Shown in pieces: positions 43,260 to 53,949 of a stretch of DNA of 64,000 nt (position 1 is the first letter of the stretch; each line of letters starts with the position of its first letter). A model generated the notes under the pieces. That model was not told the DNA's origin. It worked only from the letters and a program-made list of their open reading frames with translations, and ran no database searches. The position numbers and the translations under genes are program-made. The stretch spans positions 5,419,501 through 5,483,500 of the forward strand of contig NZ_CP031417.1 of assembly GCF_003367395.1 (NCBI RefSeq), in the 5' to 3' direction. Source of the stretch: Pseudolabrys taiwanensis. GTDB lineage: Bacteria > Pseudomonadota > Alphaproteobacteria > Rhizobiales > Xanthobacteraceae.

Positions 43260-44264
43260 CTATTCGGCCGCGACGCGATGGGCGGCTTCGGCGCGTTGTT
43301 GGCGCTTATTGGCGTAAGCGAGCGCCGCCGCGCGCACCCACGCATTGTTGTCGTGTTTGGCGCGCATCTGCTTCATACGCTGACGGTTGCACGGCCCGTC
43401 GCCGGCGATGACGCGTTTGAACTCGGTCCAGTCGATCTCGCCGAAATCCCAATGCTGCGTCGTCTCGTTGAAGGTCAGTGCCGGGTCGGGGAAGGTGAGG
43501 CCCAGGAAGTGCCCTTGCGGCACCGTGGCGTCGATGAATTTCTGCCGCAGTTCGTCATTGGTGAAGCGCTTGATCTTCCAGCGCATGGCGGTCTCGGTGT
43601 GCTGGCTGTCCTTGTCGGACGGGCCGAACATCATCAGCACCGGCCACCACCATCGGTTCAGCGCTTCCTGCGCCATCGCCTTCTGCTCCGGCGTGCCGCG
43701 GCAGAGCGCCAGCATGATTTCGTAGCCCTGGCGCTGGTGGAAGCTCTCTTCCTTACAGACGCGGATCATTGCCCGCGCATAAGGGCCGTAGCTGCAGCGG
43801 CACAGCGGGATCTGGTTCATGATCGCCGCGCCGTCGACCAGCCAGCCGATGATGCCGATATCGGCCCAGCTCAGCGTCGGGTAGTTGAAGATCGAGGAAT
43901 ACTTCGCTTTGCCGCTGAGCAACTCGTCTTCAAGGTCCTCGCGCGCGGCGCCCAAGGTTTCGGCGGCGGCGTAGAGATAGGCGCCGTGGCCGCCTTCGTC
44001 CTGCACCTTGGCGAGCAGCGCGGCTTTTCGCTTCAAAGAAGGAGCGCGGGTGATCCAGTTGCCTTCCGGCAGCATGCCGACGATTTCGGAATGCGCATGC
44101 TGGCTGATCTGGCGAATGAGCGTGCGCCGATACTGCTCCGGCATCCAGTCGTTGGGCTCGATCCGCTCCTCGGCATCGATGCGCGCCTGGAAGCGCTTCT
44201 CACGCTCCGGATCGGACGCAGTGCGGGCGGGCTCGGCGGCGCTGTTGAGCGCTTGCGTGTACAT
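43260..44264 (-). CDS. paaA: Phenylacetyl-CoA 1,2-epoxidase, catalytic subunit PaaA
   Basis: A 334-aa ferritin-like diiron oxygenase. Iron ligands fit [27 protein letters not shown] (ExxH) and the second [13 protein letters not shown] (ExxFH) cluster. It inserts one oxygen of O2 into the ring of phenylacetyl-CoA to give the 1,2-epoxide. AGGAG precedes ATG 44264 at six bases. It is the first gene of paaABCDE, behind a promoter bracketed by an inverted repeat, with paaX directly upstream. Confidence 0.97.
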   Translation of the reverse strand: MYTQALNSAAEPARTASDPEREKRFQARIDAEERIEPNDWMPEQYRRTLIRQISQHAHSEIVGMLPEGNWITRAPSLKRKAALLAKVQDEGGHGAYLYAAAETLGAAREDLEDELLSGKAKYSSIFNYPTLSWADIGIIGWLVDGAAIMNQIPLCRCSYGPYARAMIRVCKEESFHQRQGYEIMLALCRGTPEQKAMAQEALNRWWWPVLMMFGPSDKDSQHTETAMRWKIKRFTNDELRQKFIDATVPQGHFLGLTFPDPALTFNETTQHWDFGEIDWTEFKRVIAGDGPCNRQRMKQMRAKHDNNAWVRAAALAYANKRQQRAEAAHRVAAE

Positions 44265-44314
44265 CGGCGTCTCCTGTGAGCCGGCGTTCGATCGCCGTGA
44301 TCTTATTGGTGACC

Positions 44315-44357
44315 ATTATGTTACGATAATTTATAACGTCAATAAATTTCGTAACAT
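44315..44357 (-). promoter_or_regulatory. paaA promoter inside an inverted repeat (PaaX operator candidate)
   Basis: Read on the minus strand, TTGACG (complement of 44337-44342) is 16 bases from CATAAT (44315-44320), a good sigma70 promoter. The inverted repeat ATGTTACGA (44318-44326) / TCGTAACAT (44349-44357), 22 bases apart, brackets it: one arm overlaps the -10, the other lies just upstream of the -35. The neighbouring paaX product is the likely binder. Confidence 0.7.
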
Positions 44358-44398
44358 GTTTTGTGACGAAGCCACCCGGGCCAATGCCCGAAGCCGGC

Positions 44399-45421
44399 TC
44401 ATTCGGCCGCGAAACGCCGGTTAAAGCCTTCTTGTGGCTGAGGAATTGGGCCGTTCTGGTCCTGAGCGTGGACGTTCAGGAAGGCCTCGGAGGGAGCCAC
44501 CAGCCGGCGGTAGATGCGGCCGGCGAGCGTCCGGGCTGCCGCTCCCGGCCAATCCGGAGGCAAGAGTGCATCCGGGAGCCCGGGGTCGCGCAGTACGATG
44601 CGGCGGAATTCGTGAATGAGCAGGATGCGCGAGACCAGTGCGTCGCTGCTCTCGACCGGGCCGCCGGCGGCAAGGGCGATGTCGAGCGGCGTGAACCGGG
44701 CGATGAAGGCCCGATAGGAAGCAGCCAGCGGCCCGAGCTTCCAGGCCGCGTCCGCCAAGGCATGCATGTCGTCGGCGGGATTGGCATGCACCAGGAACAA
44801 GCCTTCGGTGTCGGGCAGGGCGGGCGAGGGATCGGCGTAAGCGACGTACGTTGTCGGCGTCAGCGCCGCGAAGCCCGCGCGCTCGAGCGCCGGCCGTATC
44901 GCCGGACGGTCGTCGACGCCCGGCCCCAATAGCGCGAGCCGCAAGCGGCCGTCGAAGGCGGGTGTATGCGTGAAGTAAATGCGCTGCGTGGCGGTGATGA
45001 ACGAGCCTTCCTCGCGGCGCGTCAGCCGGTAGTAGCTGTTGCGGCCGATGCGCTCGCGCTCCAGCCAGCCGTCGGCGGTCAGGCGCGACATCGCAGTGCG
45101 CACATGGCCCGCGTCGATGCGGAACAGAGCCATGATCTCGGTAAGCGAACCGAGCCAGAGCCTGCCGCCCCGCGGCACGATGGCATCGCCATACAGCGTG
45201 ATGATCAGCGACCACGCCCGAACCCGCCGTTGCTCGTGGAAATCGTCGAGCAGCGCGGCGGTGGCGGCGGATACCGTCTTGGGCTGATGCGGGCGCAGCG
45301 TCCGCTCCCTGAAAATGCGATGGTCGGAGGTATCGCACGCAGCCTGTCGCCGCAAGCCGCAGGGAACCGAGGCTCGCTGCCATCCGTTGAGTCGGGTCTC
45401 TTCGGTGTGGAGTAGCGTCAT
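44399..45421 (-). CDS. paaX: Phenylacetate operon repressor PaaX
   Basis: PaaX-family repressor; phenylacetyl-CoA is the inducer in characterised members. The winged-helix part reads AWSLIITLYGDAIVPRGGRLWLGSLTEIMALFRIDAGHVRTAMSRLTADGWLERERIGRNSYYRLT, followed by the PaaX C-terminal domains (GPGVDDRPAI..., LLIHEFRRIVLRDPGLPDALLPPDWPG). The product from ATG 45421 is 340 aa, about 40 longer than usual, and its start codon overlaps the divergent ku start, so translation may begin further in; a CTG at 45298 has an AGGGAG site six bases before it. paaA follows on the same strand. Confidence 0.88.
   Translation of the reverse strand: MTLLHTEETRLNGWQRASVPCGLRRQAACDTSDHRIFRERTLRPHQPKTVSAATAALLDDFHEQRRVRAWSLIITLYGDAIVPRGGRLWLGSLTEIMALFRIDAGHVRTAMSRLTADGWLERERIGRNSYYRLTRREEGSFITATQRIYFTHTPAFDGRLRLALLGPGVDDRPAIRPALERAGFAALTPTTYVAYADPSPALPDTEGLFLVHANPADDMHALADAAWKLGPLAASYRAFIARFTPLDIALAAGGPVESSDALVSRILLIHEFRRIVLRDPGLPDALLPPDWPGAAARTLAGRIYRRLVAPSEAFLNVHAQDQNGPIPQPQEGFNRRFAAE
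45363..45388 (+). promoter_or_regulatory. EcfG-type promoter of ku
   Basis: GGAAC (45363-45367), a 17-base spacer and CGTT (45385-45388) match the alphaproteobacterial general-stress sigma factor consensus exactly. It lies 31 bases before the ku ATG and inside the 5' end of the paaX frame. Confidence 0.7.
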
Positions 45422-46289
45422 GGCGCCGCGTGCTTATTGGAAGGGTTACCTCCGGCTTTCTCTCGTGTCCTGCCCGATCCAGCTTTTTCCCGCGACGTCC
45501 GAGCGCGAGAAGGTTCGGTTCCACCAGATCAACAAGAACACCGGCAACCGCATCCGCTATCAGAAAATCGATGCCGAGAGCGGCGACGAGGTGGCCGCCG
45601 AAGACATCGTCAAGGGCTACGAGATTTCCAAAGGCGAATATGTCGAGGTCGAGCCGGATGAGCTTGACGCCGTGGAGATCGAATCCAATCGCATGATCGA
45701 CATCGACGAGTTCGTGCCGAAGAAGGAAATCGACGAGCTCTATCTCAATACGCCGTATTACATCGTACCAGACGGCGAGGTCGGGGCGCAGGCGTTCGCC
45801 GTCATTCGCGAGGCGGTGAAGAAGGAAGGCATGGTCGCGCTGGCGAAGATCGTGTTCACCAACCGTGAACACATCATCGCCCTCGAGCCGCGCGGCAAGG
45901 GCCTCATGGGCATGACGTTGCGCTACCCTTACGAAATCCGCGACGAGAAGGACTATTTCGACGACATCCCGGACGAGAGCGTGCCGAAAGACATGCTGGA
46001 ACTCGCCACCCACATCGTTCACAGCAAGGCAGGCCACTTCAAGCCGGATAAATTCCACGACAAGTACGAAAGCGCGCTGCGCGATCTGATCAAGCGCAAG
46101 CAGCATGGCGAAAAGATCGAGGCGCCCAAGGAACGGGAGCCGGCGAAGGTCATCGATCTGATGGACGCGCTACGCCGGAGTGCAAAAGGCGCCAAGGCCA
46201 CGCCGGCGCGGCGCGGCGCCCGCCGTGGCGGCACGCGGACAGCGAAGAAGTCGTCACGCTCGACGGCGCGGCACCGCAAGGCGGGCTAG
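45420..46289 (+). CDS. ku: Non-homologous end-joining protein Ku
   Basis: A 289-aa bacterial Ku homodimer subunit that binds DNA double-strand ends and recruits LigD. It begins APRAYWKGYLRLSLVSCPIQLFPATSEREKVRFHQINKNTGNRIRYQK, the typical core, and contains YLNTPYYIVPDGEVGAQAFAVIREA and a Ku-core bridge region, then a basic C-terminal tail (KGAKATPARRGARRGGTRTAKKSS) of about 45 residues that can bind DNA. No ligD is in the window. ATG 45420 is chosen because an EcfG-type promoter lies just upstream. It converges on a small RHH-like gene one base after its stop. Confidence 0.95.
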   Translation: MAPRAYWKGYLRLSLVSCPIQLFPATSEREKVRFHQINKNTGNRIRYQKIDAESGDEVAAEDIVKGYEISKGEYVEVEPDELDAVEIESNRMIDIDEFVPKKEIDELYLNTPYYIVPDGEVGAQAFAVIREAVKKEGMVALAKIVFTNREHIIALEPRGKGLMGMTLRYPYEIRDEKDYFDDIPDESVPKDMLELATHIVHSKAGHFKPDKFHDKYESALRDLIKRKQHGEKIEAPKEREPAKVIDLMDALRRSAKGAKATPARRGARRGGTRTAKKSSRSTARHRKAG

Positions 46290-46290
46290 T

Positions 46291-46518
46291 TCACAGCCTC
46301 TTCTTTTTCGCCTTCTTCCGCTTCAGCGAAACGACCGTGGCGCTTTCGCCGGCGCTGCGCCGGAGCGCTTCTTTCAGGCTTCCGGGCCGGCCGTGCTTCC
46401 GCAGCAGATCGCGGAATGCCTCGTCGGCCAAATCCTGGAAATCCATCATGCGATCCTTCGCCAGCATGTCGAGCGCGGCCCAGGTCTCCTCGTCGAACGT
46501 CACGCGCTTGCCGGGCAT
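46291..46518 (-). CDS. Small ribbon-helix-helix-like protein
   Basis: A 75-aa protein, MPGKRVTFDEETWAALDMLAKDRMMDFQDLADEAFRDLLRKHGRP then a basic tail ending KRKKAKKKRL. A short beta-like strand (KRVTFDEE) followed by two helices resembles CopG/RHH DNA-binding proteins. ATG 46518 is preceded by AAGGGG; GTG 46548 is an alternative start. An eight-base G run lies just upstream on its strand. It is convergent with ku and separated from it by one base. Function unknown; possibly a regulator or DNA-repair accessory. Confidence 0.55.
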   Translation of the reverse strand: MPGKRVTFDEETWAALDMLAKDRMMDFQDLADEAFRDLLRKHGRPGSLKEALRRSAGESATVVSLKRKKAKKKRL

Positions 46519-46553
46519 GATGTGCCCCCCCCTTTTGCCGATGCTCACCCTAG

Positions 46554-46586
46554 CAAAAAAAAGACCCCGGTACGCGGACCGGGGTC
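46554..46586 (-). terminator. Rho-independent terminator of the DUF892 gene
   Basis: Read on the minus strand, GACCCCGGT (complement of 46578-46586) pairs with ACCGGGGTC (46563-46571), loop of six, and is followed by eight Us (46555-46562). It points away from the DUF892 gene. Confidence 0.9.
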
Positions 46587-46668
46587 AGTGGAATTGTCGA
46601 GCCCTGGGGGGAGGGGGAAATAGTCAGGACTCGTGGGATAACCGGCTGTTTGCCGTTTCGTTCCGGCC

Positions 46669-47175
46669 TCAGACGGCCGCCTGCATGTTGACACTGGTCT
46701 CCGCGAGCTTGGACAGCTTTGCGTCGGTAGCCTTCTCTTCTTGGAGCGTTTCGGCCAGCACGCTGGCGCAGTCGTCGCGTCCCAGCTGGTGCGCCCAGGC
46801 CATCAGCGTGCCGTAGCGCGAGATCTCATAGTGTTCGACCGCCTGCGCCGCCGCGACGAGGGCGGCATCGAGGACCTGCTTGTCGGCGGTGTTGCCCGCG
46901 ATCTCTTGCGCCTCGTCGATGATGCCGTCGATGGCCGGGCAGTCGACGCCCTTCGGCTCCTGGCCGTGCATTTTGAATACCTGCTCCAGCCGCTTGATCT
47001 GACCTTTGGTCTCGTCAAGGTGGGTCTTGAATGCCGTTTTGACTTGGCTGCTCGAGGCTTTCTCGATCATCTCCGGCAGCGTCTTGGCGATCTGCTGTTC
47101 GGCGTAATAAATGTCCTGCAGTGTATGGACGAACAGGTTGTCGAGCGTCTTGATATCCTTGGTGAACAGACCCAT
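46669..47175 (-). CDS. DUF892 (YciF/YciE) ferritin-like stress protein
   Basis: A 168-aa helical protein of the DUF892 family, similar to YciE/YciF. It begins MGLFTKDIKTLDNLFVHTLQDIYYAEQQIAKTLPEMIEKAS and contains two E/H motifs that fit a diiron site: YYAEQQI and HLDETKGQIKRLEQVF, later AVEHYEISRYG. The family is stress-induced and often paired with Mn catalase or general-stress genes. GGAGGAACCC precedes ATG 47175. A GGAAC-N16-CATT promoter match lies upstream. It ends at a strong terminator. Confidence 0.92.
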   Translation of the reverse strand: MGLFTKDIKTLDNLFVHTLQDIYYAEQQIAKTLPEMIEKASSSQVKTAFKTHLDETKGQIKRLEQVFKMHGQEPKGVDCPAIDGIIDEAQEIAGNTADKQVLDAALVAAAQAVEHYEISRYGTLMAWAHQLGRDDCASVLAETLQEEKATDAKLSKLAETSVNMQAAV

Positions 47176-47211
47176 GGGTTCCTCCGGCTTTTGGGTTGGT
47201 GTCAGTTCATT

Positions 47212-47236
47212 AATGGTCGGTCCTTATGTTCGTTCC
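47212..47236 (-). promoter_or_regulatory. Near-consensus EcfG-type promoter of the DUF892 gene
   Basis: On the minus strand GGAAC (complement of 47232-47236), 16 bases, then CATT (47212-47215): one mismatch from GGAAC-N16-CGTT. It lies 37 bases before the ATG. The rest of the 280-base gap up to 47455 holds no recognisable gene. Confidence 0.5.
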
Positions 47237-47455
47237 GCTTGGATGTGAGCGTTTACGACATCGGAAGGCCATTCAAAGGTCCGGGCTGGCGTCGGCCAGC
47301 GAGGAGAATCTTCCGCCGTCGCGTCACACAACTGCCATCTAGCGAAGGCACTCATGCCGGCCTATGCGACGGCGCACGAGATGTCATCGAGGACAACGTA
47401 AGAGCTAAGGCCGATTGGCAATCGTGAGCGGCGCGGGGAAGGACCTACAAATCTC

Positions 47456-47845
47456 ATGAGCGAACAGACTTCGCGCAGCGCGGCGCCGAAGGCGAGGCGT
47501 GCGGTGATGGCCTGGAGCGTCGCGGCTGCGGCGGTGCTCGGTCTCGGTGCGGCCGTGTGGCTTGGTCCGCAGTCCACGCAGACGGCCGACCATGCCGACC
47601 TGGAGCCGCAACAGATCGAGGCGGTCAAGGATTTTGCGACCTCGGCGATGCGCGCCGGCAATCCAAACTTCTTGGTGTCTATGGGCGCGACCGTGCCGCA
47701 AAGCGTGGCGCTGCAGGACATGCCGCGGGCGCTCGGCGACGCGCTGCCCGCCTATATTAACGACCAGTATGTTGTCGTCGCCAATCGGTTTGTGATTGTC
47801 GCGCGGAATACGCGGCGGATCGTCGCCATCGTGCCGGCGGGCTAA
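47456..47845 (+). CDS. Small membrane-anchored DUF1236-like protein
   Basis: A 129-aa protein with one N-terminal hydrophobic segment (MAWSVAAAAVLGLGAAVWL, about 18-36) that anchors or exports it. The C-terminal half, ALPAYINDQYVVVANRFVIVARNTRRIVAIVP, resembles the DUF1236 repeat (Y-x-V-x-N-x-V-x-I-V-x-x-x-x-R-x-I-V) found in many Bradyrhizobium-type exported proteins. It is convergent with otsA, 15 bases apart. Function unknown. Confidence 0.65.
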   Translation: MSEQTSRSAAPKARRAVMAWSVAAAAVLGLGAAVWLGPQSTQTADHADLEPQQIEAVKDFATSAMRAGNPNFLVSMGATVPQSVALQDMPRALGDALPAYINDQYVVVANRFVIVARNTRRIVAIVPAG

Positions 47846-47860
47846 AAGGCTGCCGCCGGC
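47833..47860. terminator. Hairpin between convergent genes
   Basis: GCCGGCGG (47833-47840) pairs perfectly with CCGCCGGC (47853-47860) between the DUF1236-like and otsA stops. There is no strong T tract; a shared terminator is inferred. Confidence 0.45.
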
Positions 47861-49315
47861 TTAGTGGTGTGTCGCAAAAGCCTGGTCACGCGGGCTTGGG
47901 CGGAGGGCCGCGACCTTCGCCGTCGCGAGCGGCAGCACGTTCGGCTGCGGCGCCTTCAACTCCTGCATGAAGCCGGCGAACCACGCATGGATCGAATGCT
48001 GCAGGAGGGTCTGCATCATCGATTGCCAGCGCTCGCGACGTTCGCAGCGCGGCATGGCGAGGGCCGTGACAAGACGCTGCGCCATGCCGTCGACGTCGCG
48101 TGGATCGACGAGGAGGGCGCCGTTGAGTTCGCAAGCCGCGCCGGCGAATTTCGAAAGGACCAGTACGCCTGGATCGTCCGGGTTCTGAGCGGCGACATAC
48201 TCCTTCGCCACTAGGTTCATGCCGTCCTGCATCGGCGTGATCAGGCCGATGGAAGAGGCGCGGTAGAACCCGGCCAGGGACGCCTGGCAGTACCCCTTGT
48301 TGAGATAGCGGATCGGCGTCCAATCGACTTCGCCGTGGCGGCCGTTGACCTCACCGACGAGCGCCGACAGGTCATGCTGCAAGCCGCGGTACGCCTCGAT
48401 ATTGGTGCGCGACGGCACCGCGATCTGCAGCAAAGACAACCGCCGCTTGAGATCGGGCTGCGTTGTCAGCAGCCGGTCAAAAGCCTGAATGCGCGGCACG
48501 AGGCCCTTCGAATAATCGACGCGGTCGACGCCGATAACGAGCGCCGAGTCGGCGACGCTCTGGCGCAGCCGTCGCACTTCCTCGTCGTTCGCCGCCTTAC
48601 GCGCGCTCTCGGCGAACGCTTCTGCGTCGATGCCGATCGGGAAGGTGCCGAGACGGCAGGTGCCGTGCCGCGTCTTGAAAGTGAGGCCGTGCCCGGGGAT
48701 CTGCAGATCGTGCCGCAAAAGCTCTGCGAAGTTGTCGCGATCACGATCCGTCTGGAAGCCGATCAAGTTATAGGACAGCATCGCTTCCACGATCTCGCGG
48801 ATCTGTGGCAGCCGGGTCATGACGCGGCGCTGCGCCCAGGGCGTATGCAGGAAGAAGCCGATTTCCTTGGTGACGCCGAGCGCGCGCAGATCGCGCGCCA
48901 ACAGAAGGAAGTGATAATCGTGGACCCAGAACGTCGCGTCGTCGCCGCCGAAAGCAGCCAGCGTCCGCGCCATGTAGGCGTTCACTTCGCGATAGCAGAC
49001 GAAGTCGTCAGCCGATGCGCAGGACAAATCCGCGCGCGAATGGAGAAGGGGCCACAGGGCAGAGTTCGCATAGCCCTCGTAGAAACCGGCGTAATGCTGC
49101 TCGGGCAGATCGACCGTAGCGATCGTGCCACGGCCATAGGACTCGACTTGCACCAACGGTGGCGCGCCGGGAACCGCGTTGCGCACGTTGCCGCTCGAAC
49201 CAAACCAGACGACACCTGACTTTCGGACGGCCGGCAAAAGGGCGGAGGCAAGGCCTCCCATCACAGGTCCACCGGGCGTAACCTTCGCGACCCGATTGGA
49301 AACGATGATGTCCAC
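47861..49315 (-). CDS. otsA: Trehalose-6-phosphate synthase
   Basis: OtsA makes trehalose-6-phosphate from a nucleotide-glucose and glucose-6-phosphate. The GT20 motifs are VSNRVAKV at the N-terminus, VHDYHFLLLARDLRALG, GFFLHTPW, GVDRVDYSKGL (the phosphate/UDP loop) and the C-terminal DGMNLVAKEYVAAQ. The start is probably GTG 49315 (484 aa) with GGGGGA eight bases upstream; ATG 49351 would add 12 residues but has no ribosome-binding site. A consensus EcfG promoter sits upstream. No otsB phosphatase gene is in the window. Confidence 0.93.
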   Translation of the reverse strand: MDIIVSNRVAKVTPGGPVMGGLASALLPAVRKSGVVWFGSSGNVRNAVPGAPPLVQVESYGRGTIATVDLPEQHYAGFYEGYANSALWPLLHSRADLSCASADDFVCYREVNAYMARTLAAFGGDDATFWVHDYHFLLLARDLRALGVTKEIGFFLHTPWAQRRVMTRLPQIREIVEAMLSYNLIGFQTDRDRDNFAELLRHDLQIPGHGLTFKTRHGTCRLGTFPIGIDAEAFAESARKAANDEEVRRLRQSVADSALVIGVDRVDYSKGLVPRIQAFDRLLTTQPDLKRRLSLLQIAVPSRTNIEAYRGLQHDLSALVGEVNGRHGEVDWTPIRYLNKGYCQASLAGFYRASSIGLITPMQDGMNLVAKEYVAAQNPDDPGVLVLSKFAGAACELNGALLVDPRDVDGMAQRLVTALAMPRCERRERWQSMMQTLLQHSIHAWFAGFMQELKAPQPNVLPLATAKVAALRPSPRDQAFATHH

Positions 49316-49379
49316 CTGCACACTCCCCCGCGTTCCGCTATTGCGCGACATTTGCCGCGCCACACTTGCCACGTGGATT

Positions 49380-49404
49380 AACGGACATTCATGCGAGAGG
49401 TTCC
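49380..49404 (-). promoter_or_regulatory. Consensus EcfG-type promoter of otsA
   Basis: On the minus strand GGAAC (complement of 49400-49404), a 16-base spacer and CGTT (49380-49383) match the general-stress promoter consensus exactly. It lies between the treY stop and otsA, so otsA can be transcribed apart from the operon. Confidence 0.75.
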
Positions 49405-49465
49405 GTCGCATTCGCAACGAATGCACAAAACATGTCGCGTTGAATTGTCTCGTGAAGTGCGGAAA

Positions 49466-52197
49466 TTATGTGCGGACAAGCACGGTTACGGGAAGTGTCG
49501 CGAAAAGTTCCGCGAGATTTGGCGCGGCTTTCCGGTCGGAACCAAGTGCGACCGTGTACTCATCCGTAATTGCTTCGACACGAAAGTTCCATGTTTGTGG
49601 CCATCGCCGGCCGCTGTCGGTGAGTGGCGCGAAGTGCCGCCCGATCGCTGCGATAAGTTCCTTGCGGTTTCGTCTCCAGCGGAAGGCGATCACATGGTCC
49701 GCATCGGCGCCCGTGACGTCGAGAGCTTCGTAGGTGCCTCGCGTGAAAAGTTCCGCGTGTTCGTTGCGCAGACGAAGCAGCGCGTGCGTGAGCGCGAGCT
49801 TGAGGCGCCCGTCGCGCCATTGCGAGGCCAATGCCGACCAGTCTGTCGGGATGTCGGCGAGCCAGATCTTCCGTGTTGGGAAGTCAACGGGGCGGCGATT
49901 GTCGGGGTCGACAAGGGACAGGTCCCAGAGCTCGGTGCCCTGATAGAAATCCGGCACGCCCGGCAGCAGTGCCTTTAAGGCGAGTTGGGATAGCCCATTC
50001 AGCGCGCCAAGGAGTGCGGTCCGCTCCGCGAAGGCCGTGAAGGAAGTGAGAAAGCCCTCGGAGACCTTTGGATCGAGCAAACGCGCGACGAAATCCGTGA
50101 GGGCCTTCTCATAGGCTTCATCGGGGTTCGTCCAACTCGTCTCTTCCTTGCCTTCGCGGGCGGCCTTCAGCGCGTAAGCCTGCATGCGCTCGGCAAAATC
50201 GGGCGTACTCTCTCCGGGCCAGGCGCCGACCAGTGCTTGATAGAGCATGTACTCATGCCCCTTGCTCGGTCGTCGCTTGCCATCGATGTATTGGATCAAT
50301 GCGGTATTGCGGCTCGCCCAGTCCTTTACGCTCGCATCCCATTCCCCGGCCATTTCCGAAAGTGCCAGGAGGCGGGCGCGGGCATCCTCGCCACGCTTAG
50401 TGTCGTGCGTCGCGGTGGCGGTGAGGCCATGATCGTGGTTCTCGACGCGCTGCTCCTGGCGTCGATGGAACTCGGCAGGGCTGAGCGCCGGGGCCACGGG
50501 ATCGCCCCCGACTTCGTTGAGCGCGAGCAGCCGGTGGTGCCGATAGAAAGTCGTGTCCTCCAGGGCTTTGGCCATCAGGGGACCGGTGAACTGCTGCAGC
50601 TTGAGCGCAAAGTTGCGCAGCCGCGGCGCGCTGTAGCCGCCCTGGGCGATCAGATCGAGGGTGATGGCGTCGCGTAAGAAGTCGAAGATCTGCGGATCGG
50701 GGCCCTCCCAGCGCGCCCGGGCGCGGGCGATCGTTCCCTCGATGAGGTCGCGATCGTGCGTGCCGGCGCCGCCTGCGGTCTCGTAGGTGCGATACACCGG
50801 AAATTCGCGCGCATAGAGCTGGAGTGCCAGGCGCAAACGGTCGATCGTGTAGTCGCGTGTGCTGAAATGGCCGGCGGCAATGCGCGCGAGAGCGCGAGAC
50901 AACACTGTGAACTCGCTCGCCAACATGCTGACCATGACGCGAAGCTTGGCAGCATCGAGCATTTCGTCGAAGCCGGCGCGCTGGCCGGTGAAACTGCGCC
51001 ACGTCTGTTCGAGCGGCTGAAGCCCCTTGTCGTCAACCAGGACGCGGGAGATGGTGTTGAGCCATTCATATCCAGTCGTCCCGGACACGCCGGGCAGATT
51101 GGGCATCGGCTCGCCGTCCCCGAGGATCTTTTCAACGATGATGTAGAAGCTGGACAGCAGGCCGGCTTCGCGTCGCACTTTCCGTACGAGCTGGCTTAGC
51201 CGTCGCGTATATTGTGCGGGATCGCGTAGCCCATCGATATGGTCGAGGCGGAGGCCTTGCAGCCGGTCTTGCGCAATCAGCCGCATGACCAGCGGATGAA
51301 TGGCTCGGAAGGTCTTGATGTCCTCCACGCGCAATCCGGCAAGATCGCTGATGTCGAAGAAGCGCCGGTAATTCACCGCCGAGAACGCGACCCGCCAGTA
51401 AGCGAGGCGGTAATGCTGCCGTTCGAGCAGGCGATGCAGCGCGCCGGCGCCGGCCTCGCCACGGTACGCCGCAAGCCCTCGCTCGATGACGGCTGCGGCG
51501 CCGGTAATGCCGGCAAGCCTCTGCTTCAGTGAGGCGGCGTCGCGATAGGCGGGGTGGTTCGGATTGCGATATTCGTGTGCGAGCGCGATCAGTTCGTGAC
51601 CAGCCGGGTCGTCAGCGGCGGCCGCGGCGTTGACGATCGTGCGCAGCATCTCGCTGTAACGCTGCGGGTTGATCGGCAGCTTGTGCGTGAAGTACCACGC
51701 CGCGAAGCTCCCGTTCTCCGCGTCATACTTCAGCTCGATCTCACCTGCTTGCAATGCATCGCCGTACGGCCTGCCGAGGATCGGCAGCAGCACGCCGGGA
51801 TGTCGCCGGTGCGGGAGCGCGTCCCAATCGATGTCGAAGGCGCCGGCGTAAGGCGATTTCTGACCCCACTCCAGCACATCGAGCCACCAGGCGTTGTCAG
51901 CCTGGCCGACGCCCATGTGGTTGGGAACGAAATCGAGGATGAGGCCAAGGCCGTGCGCCTTGAGCGCATCGCTCATGCGCAGGAACGCCTCGTCGCCGCC
52001 GAGTTCCGGATTGAGCCGGTCGTGATCGACGATGTCATAGCCGTGTGTGCTGCCGGGCCGTGCCTTCAGGAAGGGCGAGGCATAGAGATGGCTGATGCCG
52101 AGGTCTTTCAGGTAGGGGACGAGAGCCGCGGCCTGATCGAACCCGAAGTCTTTGGTGAACTGCAGCCGATAGGTCGCAAGCGGCACGGTCGGATCCA

Positions 52198-52198
<1 letters not shown>
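49466..52198 (-). CDS. treY: Maltooligosyltrehalose synthase
   Basis: A 910-aa GH13 enzyme that turns the reducing end of alpha-glucans into a trehalose unit, which TreZ releases. It begins VPLATYRLQFTKDFGFDQAAALVPYLKDLGISHLYASPFLKARPGSTHGYD, diagnostic for TreY. Catalytic blocks: LRLDHIDGLRDP (nucleophile Asp), FYIIVEKILGDGE (acid Glu) and TATHDTKRGED. Length is normal for alphaproteobacterial TreY. ATG 52198 overlaps the treZ stop by one base (TGATG), so it is translationally coupled. It is the last gene of the glgE operon. Confidence 0.96.
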
Positions 52199-53948
<1,750 letters not shown>

Positions 53949-53949
<1 letters not shown>

